From: an uncultured Collinsella sp.
GTDB lineage: Bacteria; Actinomycetota; Coriobacteriia; Coriobacteriales; Coriobacteriaceae
Length of the DNA stretch: 17,879 nucleotides
Direction: 5' to 3'
Assembly (NCBI GenBank): GCA_900552395.1
Contig: URZJ01000014.1
Span: 1 to 17,879, forward strand
The notes under the pieces were generated by a model. That model did not search any database. It was not told where the DNA came from and saw only the letters and a program-made list of their open reading frames with translations. Below, in pieces: positions 14,522 through 17,879 of the stretch. Both the position numbers and the translations under genes were made by a program. Position 1 is the stretch's first letter. Each line of letters begins with the position of its first letter.

Positions 14522-15145
14522 TTAGCCTTCGAGTTGAGCCACTTTGTAGCGGTAGGCAGCGGCTATGACGTCTTTGCAGCCTTCGCGGCCCAGCTTGGCG
14601 CGGTTGACGACGATATCCTTGCCGCTCGTCATCTTCCACTTTCCGGCACTGTAGCGCTTATAGAACGCCTCGCGCGCCTTCTGCTGCTGCTTGACCAGCT
14701 TGGCGCCCTTCTTTTTATTAAGGCCACGCTTCTTGCGCACAATCTCGACGCGGTCCTCAAAAGGAGCGGTCACCAACACGGCAATGTGGTTGGGGTTGTT
14801 ACGCAGCAGGTAATCGGACAGGCGGCCTTCGATAATGCAGCTCTCGGTCTCGCCCAGGTCCAAAATCACCTGGCTCATCTTCTGGAACAACTTGTCCGAG
14901 TACGAACGCGCGTCGTAGCGGTCGGGCAGGAACGCCATGTTCTCCACGGCCAGACGCTCGTCGAAGGCGGCCATCTTGTCGAGCGACTCGCCCGCGCGCA
15001 GCGACGCACGTACCAGCAGCTCGTTATCGTACAGCGGAATCCCCAACTCGTCGGCAAGCATGCGGCCAATCTCGTGGCCCTCGGCGCCAAAGTCGCGCGC
15101 GATGGTAATGACCACAGGATTCTTCTTGTTCTCCAGATCGCTCAT
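14522..15145 (-). CDS. Cytidylate kinase-like family protein
   Basis: A 207-residue protein of the cytidylate-kinase-like family common in anaerobes (Pfam Cytidylate_kin2 type), probably a cytosolic nucleotide-binding protein; its true substrate is not established. It opens with PVVITIARDFGAEGHEIG (10-27), where standard cytidylate kinases have a GxxGxGK[ST] P-loop; here the Lys-Ser/Thr is replaced by HEI, as is usual for this family. It continues with LADELGIPLYDNELL (30-44), CIIEGRLSDYLL (about 103-114) and a basic lid-like stretch RKKRGLNKKKGAKLVKQQQK. AAAGGA lies eight bases before ATG 15145. It is probably monocistronic, between the element F terminator and element G. It is not the housekeeping cmk. 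Confidence 0.85.
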   Translation of the reverse strand: MSDLENKKNPVVITIARDFGAEGHEIGRMLADELGIPLYDNELLVRASLRAGESLDKMAAFDERLAVENMAFLPDRYDARSYSDKLFQKMSQVILDLGETESCIIEGRLSDYLLRNNPNHIAVLVTAPFEDRVEIVRKKRGLNKKKGAKLVKQQQKAREAFYKRYSAGKWKMTSGKDIVVNRAKLGREGCKDVIAAAYRYKVAQLEG

Positions 15146-15208
15146 CGCGATTCCTTTCTAACAAATGAGAAAAGGCAATTCCTGATTCCCATTTTGTCAC
15201 TTACGACC

Positions 15209-15316
15209 GTCCTGGTTTCCCAAGTGCGGCAGATTGCCCCGAAAGAGGAGCGCCGCGTACTAAATGTACGCAAGCGACGATTGAGGGGCAAGGTGCCGTG
15301 CTTGGGGAAGCAGGAC
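15209..15316. repeat. Inverted-repeat element G (108 bp, 32-bp arms)
   Basis: The left arm (15209-15240, starting GTCCTG) and the reverse complement of the right arm (15316-15285) agree at 26 of 32 positions. A central hairpin GCGTAC/GTACGC with a TAAAT loop lies at 15255-15271. The right arm touches the last base of the permease stop codon. It lacks a T run on either strand, so it is not a typical terminator. It sits between the 5' end of the kinase-like gene and the 3' end of the ABC operon. Confidence 0.6.
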
Positions 15317-15954
15317 TATGCGGCCACGATGCGGCGTTGATATGCCCTCACCAGCAGCGAGATACCAAAGTTGAGCACGAAGTACATCGCAAACACCAGG
15401 CCGTAGAGCATAAGCACCTGCGACAGGTCGATCGCATGGGCCATCACGACGTTTGCCGTGTACATGAGCTCGGCCACGTTAATGCCCGAAAGATACGAGC
15501 TGTCCTTAATGACGGTCGTGCATTGGCTAAACAGCGCCGGAATGATCGTCTTAAACGTCTGCGGCAGAATGATGTAGCGCATAGTGGCAAAGAAGCCAAA
15601 GCCCTGGCTCTGCGCTGCCTCAAACTGGCCGCGCGGAATCGAGTTGAGACCGCCGCGCACAATCTCGGCCATAACAGCGCTGGTAAAGAGCGTAAAGGCG
15701 ATGGTCGAAATCACAATATCCAAACCCTGCACCGTAAAGTAGATAAAAAGGATCCACAGCAGGTTCGGCGTGCAGCGGAACAGCTCGATATAGGCACTCA
15801 CCAAAATACGGAACGGGCGGGGCGCATAGCTTTTAACGAGCGCCAGCACCGTGCCAAAGATGAGCGAGAAAAAGATCGACAGCGCCGAGATCTCTATGGT
15901 CTTAACAAAGCCGCCCCAAATGTAGAGCAGGTTGGTCGCGTTGAAGATTTCCAT
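15316..15954 (-). CDS. Polar amino acid ABC transporter permease (second permease)
   Basis: A 212-residue inner-membrane permease of the His/Glu/Gln/Arg (HisMQ/GlnP) type that pairs with the neighbouring permease to form the translocation channel. It has about five membrane segments, ELFRCTPNLLWILFIYF (57-73, the usual RxTP motif as RCTP) and the ATPase-docking EAA loop RGGLNSIPRGQFEAAQSQGF (100-119), followed by MRYIILPQTFKTIIPAL. GAGGAGG lies eight bases before ATG 15954, just after the stop of the preceding permease (gap 3 bases). It is the last gene of the operon as seen here; its stop codon abuts element G. Confidence 0.92.
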   Translation of the reverse strand: MEIFNATNLLYIWGGFVKTIEISALSIFFSLIFGTVLALVKSYAPRPFRILVSAYIELFRCTPNLLWILFIYFTVQGLDIVISTIAFTLFTSAVMAEIVRGGLNSIPRGQFEAAQSQGFGFFATMRYIILPQTFKTIIPALFSQCTTVIKDSSYLSGINVAELMYTANVVMAHAIDLSQVLMLYGLVFAMYFVLNFGISLLVRAYQRRIVAA

Positions 15955-15957
15955 GCG

Positions 15958-16704
15958 CTAGGCCTCCTCTACGTTGTCGAGCCCCAGCTCGGCCAGGCTC
16001 ACGCCGCGCGGACGCTCCTTGGAGCGGCGCTCGAGCCACTGCACCAGCATGGCGAGCGGAAAGCAGATAATGAAGTACATAAGGCAGCAGACGATGTACC
16101 CCTGCAGGTAACCGTACAGACTCACAAAGTTGTCGGAACGGTACATAAGGTCGCCGCCGGCCACGAGCGCCAGCACCGACGTGTTCTTGACCAGGTTGAG
16201 CGCCTGGTTGCACAGCGGCGGCAGAATGATCTTGAATGTCTGGGGCAGCACGATGTACCAGTAGGACTGCACGCGGGTGAAGCCCTGGCTCTGAGCCGCC
16301 TCCATCTGGCCGCGCGGAACGGCCTCGATGCCGGTGCGGATGACCTCCGAGATGTAGGCCGCGTGATACAGGCCCACGCCCAAGAAGCCCAGCACGAACG
16401 GCGCGATGCGCACCGGCTGGTCGGCACCGGTTATGGCCTGCAAAAACTGCGGACCAGCCATGTACATAAAGAGCACCTGCACGGGCAACGGGGTGTTCTG
16501 GTAAAACTCCACGTACACGCGGCTTATGGCGCGCAGCACGCGCGAACGGGTGGTAGAGAACACACCCAGCAGCGTGCCCAGCACCAGCGACAGCAGCAGA
16601 CCGGCAACGACCACCTGTAGCGTCACGCCAAAGCCCTCCCAGAAGGGCCCCATGTTTTGAAATGTCGTCGACCAACGGTCGGCGTCAAATAATCCTTCGA
16701 GCAT
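15958..16704 (-). CDS. Polar amino acid ABC transporter permease (first permease)
   Basis: A 248-residue membrane permease of the same family as its downstream neighbour. Visible are EFYQNTPLPVQVLFMYM (66-82, the NTP motif), the EAA loop GIEAVPRGQMEAAQSQGF (125-142) followed by YWYIVLPQTFKIILPPL, and about five to six hydrophobic segments. The frame is open 23 codons upstream, but ATG 16704 has GGAAGGA at 16712-16718 and begins the normal N-terminal helix region. The order ATPase, binding protein, permease, permease matches the gluABCD glutamate-uptake layout of Corynebacterium, which suggests, without proving, a glutamate/glutamine/aspartate-type substrate. Confidence 0.92.
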   Translation of the reverse strand: MLEGLFDADRWSTTFQNMGPFWEGFGVTLQVVVAGLLLSLVLGTLLGVFSTTRSRVLRAISRVYVEFYQNTPLPVQVLFMYMAGPQFLQAITGADQPVRIAPFVLGFLGVGLYHAAYISEVIRTGIEAVPRGQMEAAQSQGFTRVQSYWYIVLPQTFKIILPPLCNQALNLVKNTSVLALVAGGDLMYRSDNFVSLYGYLQGYIVCCLMYFIICFPLAMLVQWLERRSKERPRGVSLAELGLDNVEEA

Positions 16705-16729
16705 TTGATTCCTTCCTTGGACGATGCGC

Positions 16730-17605
16730 CTATACAAGACCCCAGGTCTTGACCTCTTGGTCGAGCCAGCCATCGGCCAGGCGATCGCAAATCACCTGAT
16801 CGACCACGGCCGAAAGGCCGCAGCCCTTCTTGGTCGCCACGCCGTAGCCCTGCTCGCCAAACTTGACCTCGGGCTGCAGCAGCTCAACGGTCTCGTTCAT
16901 GTAGCCGGCCAGCGTGGAGCGGTCCATGGCAAAGACGTCGATATTGCCGGCGTCGAGCGAACTCTTGATGATGGGATAGCCGCTAAAGGCCCTAAACTCG
17001 GGCTTGCAGCTAAAGCCGTTGTCCTTGATCATCTGCTCGATCAGGCCCTGCGTGGTAGCACCCTGGCTCACGCCAATGACCTTGCCGTCCAGGTCCTCAA
17101 TCGAGGTGAAGCCCGAACGCTTCTTGACCATGAGTCCCACGTAGTCGGTACGGTACGGCGTCGAGAAATCCCAGCTCTTCTTGCGCTCGTCGGTGATGGT
17201 GTAGGTCGCCGCAACCACATCGAGCTGGCCGTTATCGATCAGCGGACCGCGCGTCTTGGGCGTTACATCGGTGAACTCGACAAGCTCCTGGGCGCGGGCC
17301 TCCTTGTAGCTCACGCCAAAGACGGCAGCGGCGATCTGGTAGCACAAATCGACTTCCATGCCCTCAAAGCGGCCCTTGGCGGTGTCGTAATAGCCGTAAC
17401 CGGGAACATCCTTCTTAACGCCGGCATTCAGATGGCCGCGCGACTTAATGGCCGCAAGCTTAGACCCCTTGTCGGAGCCCTCGCCGCTGGCGGAGTTACC
17501 GCAACCGGTAAGCGCGGTCCCCGTCAGCGCAAGCACGCCGGCGCCAACCAGCTGCAAAAAGTGACGGCGCGACACGGCCGCCCTCGTCATATCCGTCATG
17601 TCCAT
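16730..17605 (-). CDS. Amino acid ABC transporter substrate-binding lipoprotein
   Basis: An extracellular solute-binding protein (family 3, GlnH/PEB1-like) that delivers a polar amino acid to the permeases. The signal has a twin-arginine motif SRRHFLQ (12-18), a hydrophobic stretch and the lipobox ALTGC with lipid-modified Cys35, so it should be exported folded and anchored to the membrane. The mature part shows FEGMEVDLCYQIAAAVFG, LIDNGQLDVVAATYTITDER, DFSTPYRTDYVGLMVKK and LDGKVIGVSQGATTQGLIEQ, all typical of the fold. The start is ambiguous: GTG 17608, ATG 17605 and ATG 17599 are all in frame. ATG 17605 was chosen for the AGG seven bases upstream. It follows the ATPase stop by 8 bases. Confidence 0.92.
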   Translation of the reverse strand: MDMTDMTRAAVSRRHFLQLVGAGVLALTGTALTGCGNSASGEGSDKGSKLAAIKSRGHLNAGVKKDVPGYGYYDTAKGRFEGMEVDLCYQIAAAVFGVSYKEARAQELVEFTDVTPKTRGPLIDNGQLDVVAATYTITDERKKSWDFSTPYRTDYVGLMVKKRSGFTSIEDLDGKVIGVSQGATTQGLIEQMIKDNGFSCKPEFRAFSGYPIIKSSLDAGNIDVFAMDRSTLAGYMNETVELLQPEVKFGEQGYGVATKKGCGLSAVVDQVICDRLADGWLDQEVKTWGLV

Positions 17606-17613
17606 CACCGCGC

Positions 17614-17879
17614 CTAGTGCAGAATCTTGGACAGGAACTCGCGGCAGCGCGGGTTCTCGGGGTTATCGAAGAAGTGCTCGGGCGTGCCCTCCTCCAGAAT
17701 GCGGCCGTCCTCCATAAAGATGACGCGGTCGGCCACCTGGCGCGCAAAGCCCATCTCGTGCGTCACGCAGATCATGGTGATATCCTCCTGCGCGAGCTCA
17801 ATCATAACGTCCAGAACCTCCTGGACCATCTCGGGGTCGAGCGCCGAAGTCGGCTCGTCAAACAGGATGATGGGCTGCT
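17614..17879 (-). CDS. Amino acid ABC transporter ATP-binding protein, C-terminal part (runs off the right edge)
   Basis: The last 88 or so residues of a GlnQ/GluA-type ATPase powering the amino acid importer. Reading from the window edge: QPIILFDEPTSALDPEM (Walker B and D-loop), QEVLDVMIELAQEDITMICV, THEMGFARQVADRVIFMEDG with the switch His, then RILEEGTPEHFFDNPENPR and CREFLSKIL before the TAG at 17616-17614. The Walker A and LSGGQ parts lie beyond the window. No frame break is seen. It is the first visible gene of the four-gene operon. Confidence 0.93.
   Translation of the reverse strand, partial: QPIILFDEPTSALDPEMVQEVLDVMIELAQEDITMICVTHEMGFARQVADRVIFMEDGRILEEGTPEHFFDNPENPRCREFLSKILH

Noticed and set aside
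15298..16620. A 440-codon open frame on the plus strand
   Set aside because: It is antisense to two clear permease genes, has biased, low-complexity Arg/His/Ala content and matches no family.

Overview
The window looks like a chromosomal segment of a high-GC Gram-positive gut actinobacterium of the class Coriobacteriia, most likely Collinsella or a close relative. This is inferred from the GC-rich coding style, the twin-arginine lipoprotein, the Nfn pair and protein features typical of that group. No rRNA or tRNA gene and no complete insertion sequence is visible.

Layout: (1) 1-2334: the 5' part of dihydropteroate synthase (folP, minus), a sirtuin deacylase (minus) and, divergently, exonuclease III (plus). 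(2) 2335-2867: a gene-free stretch holding two different inverted-repeat elements and a strong terminator. (3) 2868-6105: a minus-strand ECF vitamin/micronutrient transporter operon in the order T component, fused double ATPase, S component. The T component is split between two reading frames, and the ATPase linker carries an in-frame inverted-repeat element. (4) 6294-8884: glmU and prs (plus), each followed by a clear terminator. (5) 8971-10701: an accessory island. A lower-GC gene for a putative AbiEi-like/DUF559-like protein with a nuclease-type fold sits between two elements of about 203 bp that share the same terminal inverted repeats. (6) 10816-14059: pth, then nfnA-nfnB (electron-bifurcating transhydrogenase) behind a TATAAT promoter and a structured leader. 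(7) 14143-14510: a 368-bp palindromic element containing three regularly spaced hairpins. (8) 14522-17879: a minus-strand cytidylate-kinase-like gene, then an amino acid ABC operon on the same strand (ATPase, binding lipoprotein, two permeases), cut by the window edge.

Most genes are housekeeping: folate, cell-wall UDP-GlcNAc, PRPP, peptidyl-tRNA recycling, DNA repair, and redox balance between ferredoxin, NADH and NADPH. The unusual content lies between the genes. I count eight elements bounded by inverted repeats, seven families by terminal sequence, in 18 kb. One family occurs twice and flanks the nuclease-like gene, and one element is translated inside a host protein. Together they suggest a genome heavily colonised by small non-autonomous elements, which is the main point to follow up.
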